This document shows positions 1 through 12,118 of a stretch of DNA of 64,000 nucleotides, one piece after another. The stretch's first letter is position 1. Every line of letters begins with the position of its first letter. A program made the position numbers and the translations under genes. Where the stretch lies: contig JH720337.1 of assembly GCA_000231825.2 (NCBI GenBank), forward strand, positions 417,122 through 481,121, read 5' to 3'. The notes below the pieces were generated by a model. The model worked only from the letters and a program-made list of their open reading frames with translations, was not told the origin of the DNA and did no database searches. Origin of the DNA: Tetrahymena elliotti 4EA. Taxonomy: Eukaryota; Ciliophora; Oligohymenophorea; Hymenostomatida; Tetrahymenidae.

Positions 1-1032
1 AGCAGAAAGTTTTATCCCTTAATACAATATAAAAATATAAGTAAAATACCATTTATTCCACTTTAATGCATGTAAATATCAAAAGTTATTTCATCTATGA
101 TGTTACTAAATATTATTTAAGTGATTAAAGTTTGTATTATCTTATTTAAATTAAATCCATAAAATTTTATTTAAATATGAGAAAATTTTAAAAGCGGTTT
201 ATCAGTGTAACAAAGACTTTTTCTATAAAGTTAACTTTCTTCTCTTTCTAATAAGATATTTTTTTAATTTTTCGAAAAAATATGAAGATATTCATTTTTA
301 GATAGCAAAATAATTCATTAATTTTTAAATGAAATTTTTTAACATGAAAAAGGAGCTTAAGTAGCTAATATATTAGATGATGTGATATTTAATTCTAATG
401 ATTTAACCCATTCTCTAGATATTTAATTTATTGTGGAGAGTTTTTAATTTTATTTAAATGGTTTTATGGAAAACTAGAAATGAGTACTTTTTTGTTCAAC
501 TTAATAATATTTTGTTAATTTTTTATTGTATAAGAAATAATTTTAAAGTGTTTATTACTATTTTTAAATCTATTCAAATTTAATAATCCTAGTCTAGAAA
601 AATATCAAATAAACTAGTAAGAAGATTTCTATTGATTTATTTTTTTTAGGAAATAATTTCAAATTTTTAGTTTAAAAATATTAAAAAGTAAAGAAAGAAT
701 GATCTTTAATAAATTTTATAATTTATTTGAGATTTTAATTCTATGTTACTATTTAGAGTCTTTGAAAGTTATAATTTTATTCTTACTTTCACAAATTAAT
801 TAAATATTTTGAACTGCAAAATTATTTTATCCAAAAATTCAGATAAATGATTTAGAATTTGGCTTTTTTTGAACTTTTCAAATCCAAAAAATGGATTCTA
901 TATTAATATTCTTTAAATTCTACTAAAACCATATTTGAATTTACTTATTTATATTTAGTATTAAGTGAAATGTTCTTAAGAATGATCTATCAATTTTCTT
1001 TTATTTTTGAGATTCAATCAAAACTAGTAAAA
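1..1032. other. AT-rich intergenic stretch
   Basis: I see no convincing exon on either strand. The sequence is AT-rich with homopolymer runs and no recognisable repeat. It lies downstream of the minus-strand antigen-like gene that ends at 1033. Confidence 0.5.
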
Positions 1033-1815
1033 TCATATCAACAAAAAAACTAAGACAATTAAAGATATTAATAAAACATTCGATTTTTAAGTGCATTATC
1101 CATCCATAAGCTTTGATTTACTTGCATCACATAAATTACAATCATCCGATGTCCATGCTGTACCTCCTCTTGATAAACAAGAAGCTGATGTAGCTACACA
1201 TTTTGTTTATGATGAGTTTGCATACATATCTTTACCATTACATATTTTACAATCAGCATCAGTCCAAAGAATATTTTCTCTTTTGACACATGAATTAGCT
1301 GATTCAACACAAGAACTTCCAGAAATATTAGAATAAAGAACTTTTCCATTGCAAGCAGTGCAATCATTATCGTTCCATAGAGTGTTTGCTCTAGATATAC
1401 AAGATCCTGTTGAAGACACACAAGAAGTAGTTGCAGTATTTGCATACATAGTTTTGCCATAGCATAAAGTACAATCTAAATCTGACCATGGATTATTCAA
1501 CCTGTTTATACATGAATATGTTGATTCAACACAAGCTGTATTTTTAAAATTTGTAAAGGGAGTTGTTGGTGCACAAGAGGAACAGAATTAATCACTAGTA
1601 TTTTAAGTAAAAGATGGGCAAAAAGAGCATTCCTTAATTTAACAATTAGTTAAAGTAGTTGAAATATTCCAAGTACAGCCTCCTGGAGCATTTGGACAAG
1701 CAGTATTACAAGCTTATCCTTGATTTCCAGAACAAGTAACTTAAGCTCCTTATGCTGCAAAAATAGACTGTTTTAATACAGCAAATATCAAAACTAGTTT
1801 TAGTTTTAATTACAT
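1033..1815 (-). CDS. Cysteine-rich GPI-anchored surface protein (immobilisation-antigen-like)
   Basis: Single-exon gene of 260 residues with UAA/UAG read as Gln. It starts with a hydrophobic signal peptide (about residues 1-21, ending near FAAQG) and ends with a short hydrophobic tail after KSN, the layout of a GPI-anchored protein. Between them lie about four copies of a roughly 37-residue repeat with the pattern C-x6-C-x2-R-x4-W-x3-D-C-x2-C, followed in most copies by GK-x-x-Y. Such periodic Cys repeats between a signal peptide and a GPI signal are typical of ciliate surface antigens of the Ser/i-antigen kind; membership is inferred from architecture. The start is the first ATG and precedes the signal peptide directly. 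The TGA stop is at 1033-1035. A second small Cys-rich gene on the same strand lies about 1.4 kb upstream. Confidence 0.85.
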
Positions 1816-3172
1816 CTATTCAGTATTTTTATTATTTTAATTTATTTAAAAGCTATGCAAATTCAATCAAAATTTTAATATACTTGCTTTTTTTAAATTC
1901 AGATTTATCTTAAAATTCATTTGAAGTCAATTTATCACCAGAAATATATTAGACCCTAAGAAGTCAAAAAAGTAATTTGCGATAAAACCAAATATTTTGT
2001 AAAAAGTCTAGGGTTTTCAAAATCAAGGATGAATTTTCAACTGGCTCTTCAATATTCTTCTGAAAAATTTTACAAAGAAATTTATATTCAAGATTAACAA
2101 AACAAACTTCTTTTTATCATAAATTTTTAACAAAAAAAATTAAGAAAGCTGTTAATCAATTTATTACTAGGTGTTCAGATAATTGATATACTAACTCTTT
2201 TTTTAGAATTCAATACAATAAATAGACTAAAGATAGTATTTTGAGACAAAGATTAGTAGATATTTTATTCATTTCAATAAATAATTCATCTATTTATTTT
2301 GATTAATTTTACTATTGATCCAAAAGCTAAATATGTTGTTGTAACTCACTTAATATTTTGAAACACACATTTTATTATAATCACACAAAAATTTCAGGTA
2401 AATAATTTATTACTGAGATTCAAATTAATTATTTGATCAAAAAATATTTATTTTTGTCATCTTTAAGTTCAATAAAATATATTTCGAAAGATTATCTATG
2501 AAAATTAAAAATAATAGATAAAAATTAAATTAATATATTTAAACTACTCATTAGTATTATAAGAATTATAAATCTCTTTTTAACTTACTTTAAAAATAAG
2601 ATATGTATGAAAAGTGCTAATAGATCTTTTATGATTATTACATTAATTTGGTTGGATAACATAAATTTTATCTTTTTTCAATATTAATTTCTTTTCCAGC
2701 AATTATTTACCACTTAATTTTTAAAAAATAATAATAGTAGTTCATATTGATTTAGATAACTTTTAATAATGAAATTTAATAAATTAGTTGAAAATATCCT
2801 TTAAATTGTTTTTCTTTTTTTAATCTAGAAAATTATTTTTTGGTGGAAAAGAAATTTCTTCAATTCCATAATAGTTTATTTAGTTCAAAAATATATTTTG
2901 AAATATTTTTTTGTGTTTCAAAATGTTAATTGAGCAAATTACTTAAAAATAATCAAATAATATACCTAAGCTAGAAGTAAGTTTAGATTTATTTAGATAT
3001 GTGTTTGTTGTGTATTTTGAACATTTAAAATTTTGATGTTTAGTTTATTTTCTAAATATTATTTCTGAAGATTTTTCTTTTATTATTTTGGAAATAACCA
3101 ATAAAATTAAAAAGGGAATACAAAAATAAATTAATTTTAAAATATTTACATGCTAATAAAATATAAAAAATT
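1816..3172. other. AT-rich intergenic stretch between two Cys-rich genes
   Basis: No exon, RNA gene or clear repeat was recognised. It should contain the promoter of the downstream minus-strand antigen-like gene, but no core motif stands out in this base composition. Confidence 0.5.
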
Positions 3173-3625
3173 TCATAATATTAAAGAAGAGAAAGCTAAT
3201 AATCCTATTATAAAAATTTGAGAAAATGTTGCTGCGTTTTATTAGTTAGATTGGCTTGGATTATTATTTTATTATGGCTCGCACAAAGTGCACTAAGGTA
3301 TAGAGCTTATATTTGTAAGACAATAGTTGGTAGGGCATTAGCAGACCATGTCTTATGTAATTTTAGCTTCTTCAGGACACTTAAAGCAAAATCCACCAAA
3401 AAGAGAAGTTAAACCTTATCCACATGGACCACAATTATTGGGTTTAATGAAGTATGTACCAGCTTAGCATTTCATACATGGGTAACCACTGCCAGATTAA
3501 TATCCTGGTTTACATTATTAGCATTAACCATCAACAAATTCGGAATTATCAGGACAATTGTTGGGTGGTATATCACAAAAAGCTTAAACTAACAATAAGG
3601 CTAAAATTAAGAAAGTTATTTTCAT
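3173..3625 (-). CDS. Small cysteine-rich secreted protein, probably GPI-anchored
   Basis: Single-exon gene of 150 residues. Residues 1-17 (MKITFLILALLLVQAFC) form a strong signal peptide. The middle has many CxxC pairs spaced like growth-factor-receptor or furin-type Cys-rich modules (for example CQQCKPGY, CMKCQAGTY, CGPCGQG, CFKCPEE). After a Q/N/S-rich linker, the last residues (QIFIIGLLAFSSLIL) form a hydrophobic tail ending at TGA, consistent with a GPI signal. No exact family is recognised; the style matches short ciliate surface proteins and resembles the gene at 1033-1815 in layout but not in repeat pattern. The start is the ATG directly before the signal peptide. Confidence 0.85.
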
Positions 3626-6176
3626 TTGATTTAAGGTTTTATATTTTAATAAGTTTTTTTAATTTTTTTAATTAAAAATAAATATACAAAAAAATTGACT
3701 TTTTAGTTTTTAAAGATACTCTCTTAAAAATTTATAGATTTGTTTAAATTTTTACTGGAAAAATTGTGCAAAGTAGTAAGAGTTATGATTAAATTTATTA
3801 ATGTATTTAACAAATACTTGCATTTTCTTAATTGATTTATTGCTTCATTATACTGAAGTTATATTCATTTTTGATATAAATTAACCCATTAATGCTTTAT
3901 AAATTAATTAAGTTATTAAGATAGTTAAGTAAATCTTATTTGCGTTTAAGAATTTACTGATTTTAAATTTGTTGGATTCTAAAAATATACACTAATTTAT
4001 CAATAGCTAATATATCACAATGAAGTTTAATTATTTAATGGAATAATAAATAAATAAATTTATCATTTAAGTTTGATAAATCATATCTAATATTCTTTAA
4101 GCATTATTTAATTCATTTTCTCACTCCCTCTCTTCATTTAAAATAAATTATTTTTAAGAATAGTAAAATATTTAAATCAATAAATTTAGGTTTTAGTTTG
4201 AATAAATCAACAAAAAACTTAAATAAGAAAGTTTTTTATTTTCAATATTTTGTGGTTGTGGATTTTGAAGGAGAAACAATTTTTTCTTGTATTTCCAGGG
4301 TTAGGTTTTATCATCAAAAAAGATTTTAATACATCTTATTTAAAAAATTAAATTTGAGATCAGTTAAGGTTATCTCTGAGTATTATAAAATAAATCTTTA
4401 AGATGAATAAAAAATTAAAGTTATTATTAAAATCAAATTTAAAAAATTTTCAAATGAACTATTTTTTACAATAGGATCTACCTAACTTAACAAATTTAAA
4501 GATCTTAAGGAATAAATAAAAAATGTATTAAATAATAAAAATTGATTAAAATAAATGAATTTTACTTTGGCTTTTAAAACATATGGTTTATTTTTTAAAT
4601 ACCTTAGATTTTCAAAAATTAACGCAAAGGCATTTCCCTTTAAAACATAATTAAAATTTAGGCTTATTTTTATAAAGATAAAAAAGTTCTGAATTATCAG
4701 CTAAAAAAGAATGTTATTGAAAATAGATTTCCTTAAAAACTTTTAAATGAAAAATTAACTATTAATATTGGTTTCTATGTAACAAATTTTTAATCATAGG
4801 AAAAGAAATATAATTATCAATTAAAACATCCTAATTTAAATAATATTTTATTTCCCTCTGAAAGTTTTATGAAAATAAATGAGATCTAGGGAAAAATAAT
4901 TTATAAGCAAATTTAGGATATACTTAATTATTTATTACTACTCTTCTTTATAATAATTGACCAATAATATTAAATATTTTTCTTCTGTAAAAAAGATCAT
5001 GCATTAGATTAGATTGATATTTTGAGATAATTATGATATTTAGAAAGATATAATTTATTATTAATTCAAAAAAATTTCAAGTAGGTGTTAATATTTATCT
5101 GTGTTGATTACGAGAATCTATTTATGCTTAAGAAATTTAATAATTGAAAAATATTTAAATAAAATGATTGTAAATTAATAAAAGCCTTTGAAATTATGAG
5201 TTTTTTATACAGTATAAAAATTAAAAAATGGTTAATTAAAAATTTGAAACATTTCACCATTACAATTTTCCAAAAAAATAGAATTTCTCTCACCTTAAAA
5301 AAAAGTAATCTTCTTATATTAATTTTATCAACTTAATTATTAAAAATATTTAACAAAAATGATTGTAAATTAATAATAGCTTTTGAAATTATGAGTTTTT
5401 TATTCTGCATAAAAATTAAAAAATGGTTAATTTGAAATATTTTATCATTAAATGTAGAATTATAAAAAGTTCTCAAAATAATAAGAGTCTTGTTGTAAGA
5501 TTAGTTTTTTTTAGAGGAAATTCGAAGTAATCTATTCAATAAATTACAATAACCACAAAAGATGTGTATTTAGGAAAATTTTAGATGATTCAAGGTTTTA
5601 TTGTTTTTTGAAGAGAGGAACATTAATTTTTCATGAAAAGATATTCTTTAAAATTTAATATCTACTAAAAAGTTAATTTTTATTTTAATGATTTATCAAT
5701 TAATTTTTGAGATGTGATATGTTGAAATGAAAAATAGTTTTGGATATGTATGTATGTAATCTTTTTGGCTATTAACAGTATTAAGAAATCAATTTATAAA
5801 TAGATTAATTTTGCGATTGTTTTTAAAATTTTTAATTCTTAATCACAAAATATATTTAATTTCGAGCAACATTACATCTTGAAAAGGAAAAATAAATCAA
5901 TAACTTGAACTCGAATTTGTAATAAAAATAATAAAATGTGGTATTTGTTTAATTCGTCTTTGAAAGAGTCCTTTTAATTTGATACTATTTAATATAAACT
6001 ATAGGAATTTAAGTAGATAGCTTGATTTTTATTGAGAATTCAATCCAATAAATTAAATATCTAATTTACCAGTTATTGCTAATATATTATTAAGATATAA
6101 CAACTAACTTGAAAACATTATTATTAATTAATATATTAAAATTAAGGATAAACCTTTTATAGAATTTCAAAAGTAA
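3626..6176. other. Long AT-rich intergenic stretch
   Basis: No supported gene. Short open frames such as the one at 5108-5293 lie in low-complexity DNA and overlap a duplicated non-coding block. The stretch contains one clear direct repeat, listed separately. Confidence 0.5.
5157..5447. repeat. Direct repeat, two copies of about 90 bp
   Basis: Copy 1 spans about 5162-5256 and copy 2 about 5358-5447. Both carry the run gattgtaaattaata, then a shared block with ttttgaaattatgagttttttat and aaaaattaaaaaatggttaat separated by few changes. Copy spacing is about 195 bp. No coding content. Confidence 0.8.
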
Positions 6177-9100
6177 ATGGATTAAGAATCTTAAAACACA
6201 GGGTAGTAGCAATATGATCCCCATAAAATTCCTGCCGACTTAGATTTGGCTAGGAAACATGCAGTAAATTATCAATTTTCTTTTCTTATTTTACATCTTT
6301 ATTGAATTGAGGTTTCCTCTACTTAAATCATAATATTATTAATAATATTTCTTTTTATTATCAGAAAGCAAAAGCAATAGGATAGGTGAGAAATATGTAG
6401 GCAATTAATCCTTCTGATATATGTCCTTGCTGTGGATGCATCATAGTATATTAATTTATTAAATAAGAATGAATAGAATTGGTATTTAAAATTAAACATT
6501 TTTGGAAATAAATAGGATAAGGAGAAAGTTAGTCTTTTATGCAAAGTAGAGGATTTGGGATTTTTAGGAGCAGGAGTATCACTCTACTTTTTTTTTATCA
6601 AATACTGCATAACATTCCTATTTTTTATTGGACTTGTATCTTCTATCTTCAATCTTATGAGGAATAGTTCTGGGTCTGCCTGCTCTGTTAATCCTAATTG
6701 TAAATCAGGATTCATAAATAACTTGAGTATTGTTAATAGAAATGACCCAAATGACAAATTCTAAACTCAAGCTGGTTTAAACTTCTTAACAACCATAACT
6801 TTGATTGTTTCTTCTGTGATGTAATCAATTTGACTATTTATTTGATCTTATTTTTACTTTATTATATAGTTTAAGAAGAAATATGTCTAAGATGAGCAAA
6901 CAGATTAATGTTGATAACATAACTGCTGGAGATTTTACAGTTATGGTAACAAATCTCTAATTTGGCACAACCGAACAGCAGTTAGTTGATTATATAAAAT
7001 CTTGGACAAGACGTTATGGTGAAGTATAAATAGTAAAAGTAGTATTTGCTTATGATATATCAGATTATATTAAGATAAAGAGAGAGCACCAGTAGCTAGT
7101 TATAAAATCAATCAAAGAGAAAGCCCTTTTGTAATTGATTAATTACCAGTTATATTAATTAATGAATTAACTTTTTTTTAATATTAAAGAAAGGATAAGT
7201 CATAAGATGATTCTGTATTATTAAGTGAGTTAAATTAGTAAATTAATTATATGGAAAAAATAATTTCAGAAACAGAAGAGAATTTTAAGACAGGTAATTT
7301 TATTAGGTCTGGAACTGCTTTCGTTACATTTGGTTCTGACAATACTGCTGAATTAGTTGCTAAAATCTTTAAAAGAAGTTTACTAAATCGTTTGATAAGA
7401 AATATCACTAGAATTGGTTCTTTAAATGGTAGTATTGTTCATATCAAAAGAGCACCTGAGCCAAATGATATGTAAATTCATTTATTGATTTATTGAAATA
7501 AGTATTTTTATATTGATTTAAATTATAGTTTTTGGGAAAATCTCTGTTACACATAATTTTAGAAAGGTAGAAATATTTTAATTACTCATTTCTTCACAGC
7601 TGTTTTGCTAGTTGCAGCATTCTTCATTATATTTGCTATTTCTAAAGCTCAAGTATCTAATATGATTTTTGGTTATTCTATTATACAAATATATTTTCAT
7701 TAAAAAAAGGATAACATTTAAAGTACCAGCAATAAAAATGATCCAACAGTTATATTCCTCTCTTTTATAGCTTCTCTATGTATTTTCATTATAAATAATG
7801 GCCTCAACATGATTATCAGAAAATTCGGTCTTTACGAAAAACATGCTACTCTTACTCACTACTTTATTGGTGTTGCTTAGAAGTCAGGCTTAGTAATAGT
7901 TTTTTCACTTTTTATACAAAAATTTATTTTTGAAATAATCATCTCATCTTTTATGTTAATTTTTAAACTATACAATAAAATAGGCTTAATTCTTGAATAC
8001 AACTATTGTTGTTTACATTGTCAAAAAAATCAAATGGGAAGCTTAAATCTATATTTCTGGTAATTTATTTTGTGAGTGCATCATTAAAGTAATCAAAAAT
8101 TAAAAAATAAAAAAGGTGGTTTACTCTATACAATTCATTTCATTTTGCTCATGAATATCGTCTCTTCATTCAACATTTTTATGAATCCATTCTATTTCTT
8201 AAAACTTTGGTATAGAAGAAAGGCTGAGAATGAGGATAAATATTTCATGGATCACACACCTTAGTAAAAAATGAATGAGTATATTTAAATTATTAATTTA
8301 TCGTTTTTATCAAAATTTTTATTGATTAAACTTTTTTAGGATTTATGAAGGCCCTAAATTTGATTTTCCTGCAGCTTATGCTAAAATTATTAAATTGATT
8401 ATGTTTGCCTCATATTATTCTTATCCTGCTCCTTTGATTGTATATGTCTCTTTTGGAATTTTAGTTTTAGTGTACTGGTTAGATAAATATCATCTTATGG
8501 CTAGATGCTCTGCTCCTGACTATCTATCTCATCATTTACCTGAAGCTATGGCTGATTTTTACTTAGAATTCATGATAGTTGTTTTTTGTGTAAAATGAAA
8601 ATCTTTTTTAATCTTATTATTCACAAATTTACTAAAATATATATTTTAGATTGGAAATATTGTATTTGAGAACCTTCTGTTTGATAAGTAAAGTGGGCTA
8701 ACAATTGCTGCCTTAGTTATTGCTATATTGTTTTGGGTAGTGGATTTTGACGCAATAACAGATTGTTTGTGCTCAACTGATACCAATTAAACGACTATTA
8801 GAAGATATGACTACTACAGCTAATTCTTTTTAACTGTAAAATGAGCTTTTATTTTTATTTTATCAATAATCTTTCTCTATCAATTATTCTATAGGATTAT
8901 GAAAGATCTAATCCCGTTACAGCTATGAAAGCCATTGAGGAATGGGCTAAAAAACTGTAAGATACCAAGAATTAAGATAATTATAAGAAGTAATCTCTCA
9001 CATTCCTATCTAACTATGCCCTTAATAGACCCGGTTTTTCAACATTTTATCACCCGTAGTATAGATAACCTTAAATGCAAATGTATAATTAGCCATAATA

Positions 9101-9965
9101 GTTTGGATTTTAAGGTATGTATGCTAATCCTCAATAAAATTTTATGTCAAATTAATTTAGACCACAGTAATAATTTGGTGTAATGTACCCACAAGCAAAT
9201 TAAGTTATTCCTATGAGATAACCCTAAATGATAACAGACCCAGTCATGATTCAAAATGAAATAAATAGCTTAAAATAATAATAAGAATAACTTAGATAAT
9301 AAATGTTTAGTAATATTAATCCAATGTTCTAGCTCAATATTGTGTCTTAGCTTGAAAGAAATAATGTAAGTTCTATTCAAAAATTTAACATTTTTATTTA
9401 TTATTTATTTTAATATTTTTAGCAAAGGATCAATTATCTATCTTCTTAATTTAATATGTAATAAAAAATTAATATTGCTGCACCTGTTTATGGTATGTAA
9501 AGCAATTTACCTAACCCTCTTTAAGATCCTGCAAGATAAGCAAACATGGTTTCACCTTAATAAAATAACCTTCCTAATCCTTTGATTATTAATCAAGCTA
9601 ATCCAAGCTAAATTAACTAATCTTCATCTTATACAAATTTGCCACCTTAATAAATATAATAAAATACCCCTTTATATCCTCAGTAATAAAATTAATAATT
9701 TATTTAACCTTAACAATAATAATAGCTTTACAGAAATCCTAATATGTAAGGTCCTATTATTTAATAACCATTTAACACCAATTACTAACAGCCATAGTAT
9801 ATGGGAAATCAATAAGCTATGAATAATTAATTCTAGTAGTAATAATTGCAATAACCTGTGATGTAGTAAAATCTAAGACCAGGATTTATTCCAATGATGG
9901 TACCTTAACAATAATAGCAACCATTTTTATAATAAGGAGTATATTAATAACAACAGTATAAATGA
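6177..9965 (+). CDS. OSCA/CSC1/TMEM63-family mechanosensitive cation channel, 12 exons
   Basis: Putative plasma- or organelle-membrane ion channel. Twelve exons (6177-6263, 6365-6445, 6516-6820, 6870-7130, 7190-7471, 7529-7892, 7984-8059, 8116-8278, 8340-8589, 8650-8835, 8895-9365, 9423-9965) join without a frame break to 1022 residues. A cytosolic N-terminus with a CPCCG motif is followed by a TM segment, a cytosolic RNA-recognition-like segment with TAFVTFGS, and the family signature RAPEPNDIFWEN just before the channel TM helices. Later landmarks are FLNTTIVVYIV and YWLDKYHLM. The last ~340 residues form a disordered tail rich in Q, N, P and M; most of its Gln codons are TAA/TAG. Closest known class is OSCA/CSC1 (DUF221, calcium-permeable, stress-gated). 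The start is the first ATG giving an open exon 1; a short upstream in-frame extension cannot be excluded. Confidence 0.88.
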
Positions 9966-12118
9966 TAAATTTAATTATTACTTTTTAATGAAAAAATAAA
10001 TTCTACTACTTAAATTTACTAATAATATTTTTTTAAAATGAATAAGATAAATTTAATAAATCTAATTTACTATTTGATTTATCATAATCTCTAAAATTTT
10101 ATTTATTAATTTTATTGCAGGGCTCTTTTCCTCTCTTTTTTATCAAGTATGTACCTTAATTCTAATTTTCTCTAAAAAAAAATAAACTTTGTTTTAGATA
10201 AATCGTATTGATCGCTACAAAAATAAAAAATATTAACTTTAATAATTTATTATCAAAATACAAAATTTTAAGTATTCACTACACTCAACAAATAAAACAA
10301 TTTTCATTCATAAATAAACATTCACTATTAATTTATTCTGTCATGTCAATTAATTATTTTTTAACCTTTCAAAAACTTATGTTTGTCAAATAGGTTTAAA
10401 ATTTGTTGGAAAAAATTACTAGTCTAATCTAAATTAATTTTTTTAAAATAGCTTTAGTCCTCTTCGAAAAAATATTTTTTTCTATTATTTCGAGGTTTTT
10501 ATCTAGATTTTAGTAAAACCTTTACACAAGTTTTTCAAAAATATTTAAATTGTATTAGTTAGTATTAGCTAAAAAATGAATGAAAAATATTTTTTACAAC
10601 GCTTAAACATAGATTTTAAGAAAAAGATGTTGGCATTTTTCTTCTATTTCAGAAATTTTTGCCATAACTTGATTCTTTATTTATTTAAAATTAAAACTTA
10701 ATTTCTTTTTATTTTGTTTCTAAAAAGTAATTTAATTTAATATTGTCATGCAATTTGTTTAGACTTTATGATTATTTATCCCTTCTGAAATAGTGGTCAG
10801 TGAAACATTTAATTCTTTGTTTATATTAATTAACACCTCTTAAATCAATAAAAATTGTTAGGGTTAATAATTTTATGGAGTTTATGTAGAACAAATACCT
10901 TCTTAATTTACTTCTGCTATAAAATAATGAAATAAGCTTTTATCTGTAATGCTAAGAATTTAATTTTTATAAATTAATAAATAGCTGGTAAATTTATGTT
11001 TAATATTAAATAAGTTAAATTTTTAATGATTATTAAGTAAACAATAATTATTTTTTTATTGATATGAAAATGGAAAAAAAAAAAGAATCGAATAACCTAT
11101 ATAAATAAAAATAAAGGATCATTTTCTTTTTGTTTGAATGATTTTGTGTGAAAAAATATTTTGTAAATTTTCCTCAAATGATAAAAAGCTGTTTGGAGTT
11201 AAGTCAAAATGATTTAAAAGAATTTGAAACAAAAAATCAAGAAATTTGTTATTTTTTACGCAATTATTTCATGAATTAATAAAACTTACTTTTTTTAAAA
11301 AAACTTCAAGGAGTTTAAATCAATAATTAGCAATAGAGACTAATTAAAAAATAAAAATTTCTTCAATAATAACAGACAATAAATTTTCTTAACTTTATAA
11401 TGTGGGAAATAAAAGCTAATCCAAAGAATTTGATTTTTGTCAAAAAATTAATAATAATTATTATTTTTAAAAATTTTCTCATTTTGGCAGCATAAAGAAA
11501 TTTGTGAAATCTCATTATAAAAAAGTGCTATTTTGTTTCAAAGATTGATAGTAATGATATTATTATTATACATATTTACTATCCATGAATAGACAATAAA
11601 TTAATTCATTATTTGCTTCAATTAGTAAAATGAATTTAATTACTTAAAATATTTATGAAGTGAGTTCTTACTTTTGTATCATAATTCAATTAAATATGTT
11701 TAATTTTACATGAAATATTTGCCATATTTGAATGGTAAATTAAAGAAGAAGTAAAAAAACATAAGTGTATATATATTAAAGAATAGTGGGTCAATAGCTC
11801 TTTTTTATTTTTTTATAGATATCTTAATGTATTTGCTTTTTATTTCTTGATATAGAAAATTTATTTCTTTGTTACACATAACTTTTAAATTGAAAATTTA
11901 TTTGTTAAAGAATAATTGACACTGTATTGTAATGCCAGTAAATTCAGAAAAATATATTAGAAGTAAAACAGAAAACATACATAGCAAATGTTAGCATTAT
12001 CTATTAAATTAAGAATTAATCCACTAAAAAATTATATTTAACTTATTAAATAAAAAAAGATTAACAAAATAACTAAAAAAAAAAACACATTTGGAATCAT
12101 AAATAAATATTTTATCAA
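9966..12118. other. Intergenic stretch; its second half is part of a segmental duplication
   Basis: No gene seen. From about 10740 onward the sequence aligns with 16420-17913 in order and spacing: for example the blocks near 11083-11150 and 11170-11250 match 16750-16810 and 16873-16960. It is therefore the upstream flank carried along with the duplicated receptor-like gene. Confidence 0.65.

Noticed and set aside
1091..1500. Plus-strand 81-aa and minus-strand 88-aa frames inside the antigen gene
   Set aside because: They are shadow frames of the 260-residue minus-strand Cys-rich gene, which has a signal peptide, repeats and a tail.
3218..3675. Plus-strand frames of 64 and 73 aa
   Set aside because: They lie antisense to the small Cys-rich gene at 3173-3625 and have no features of their own.
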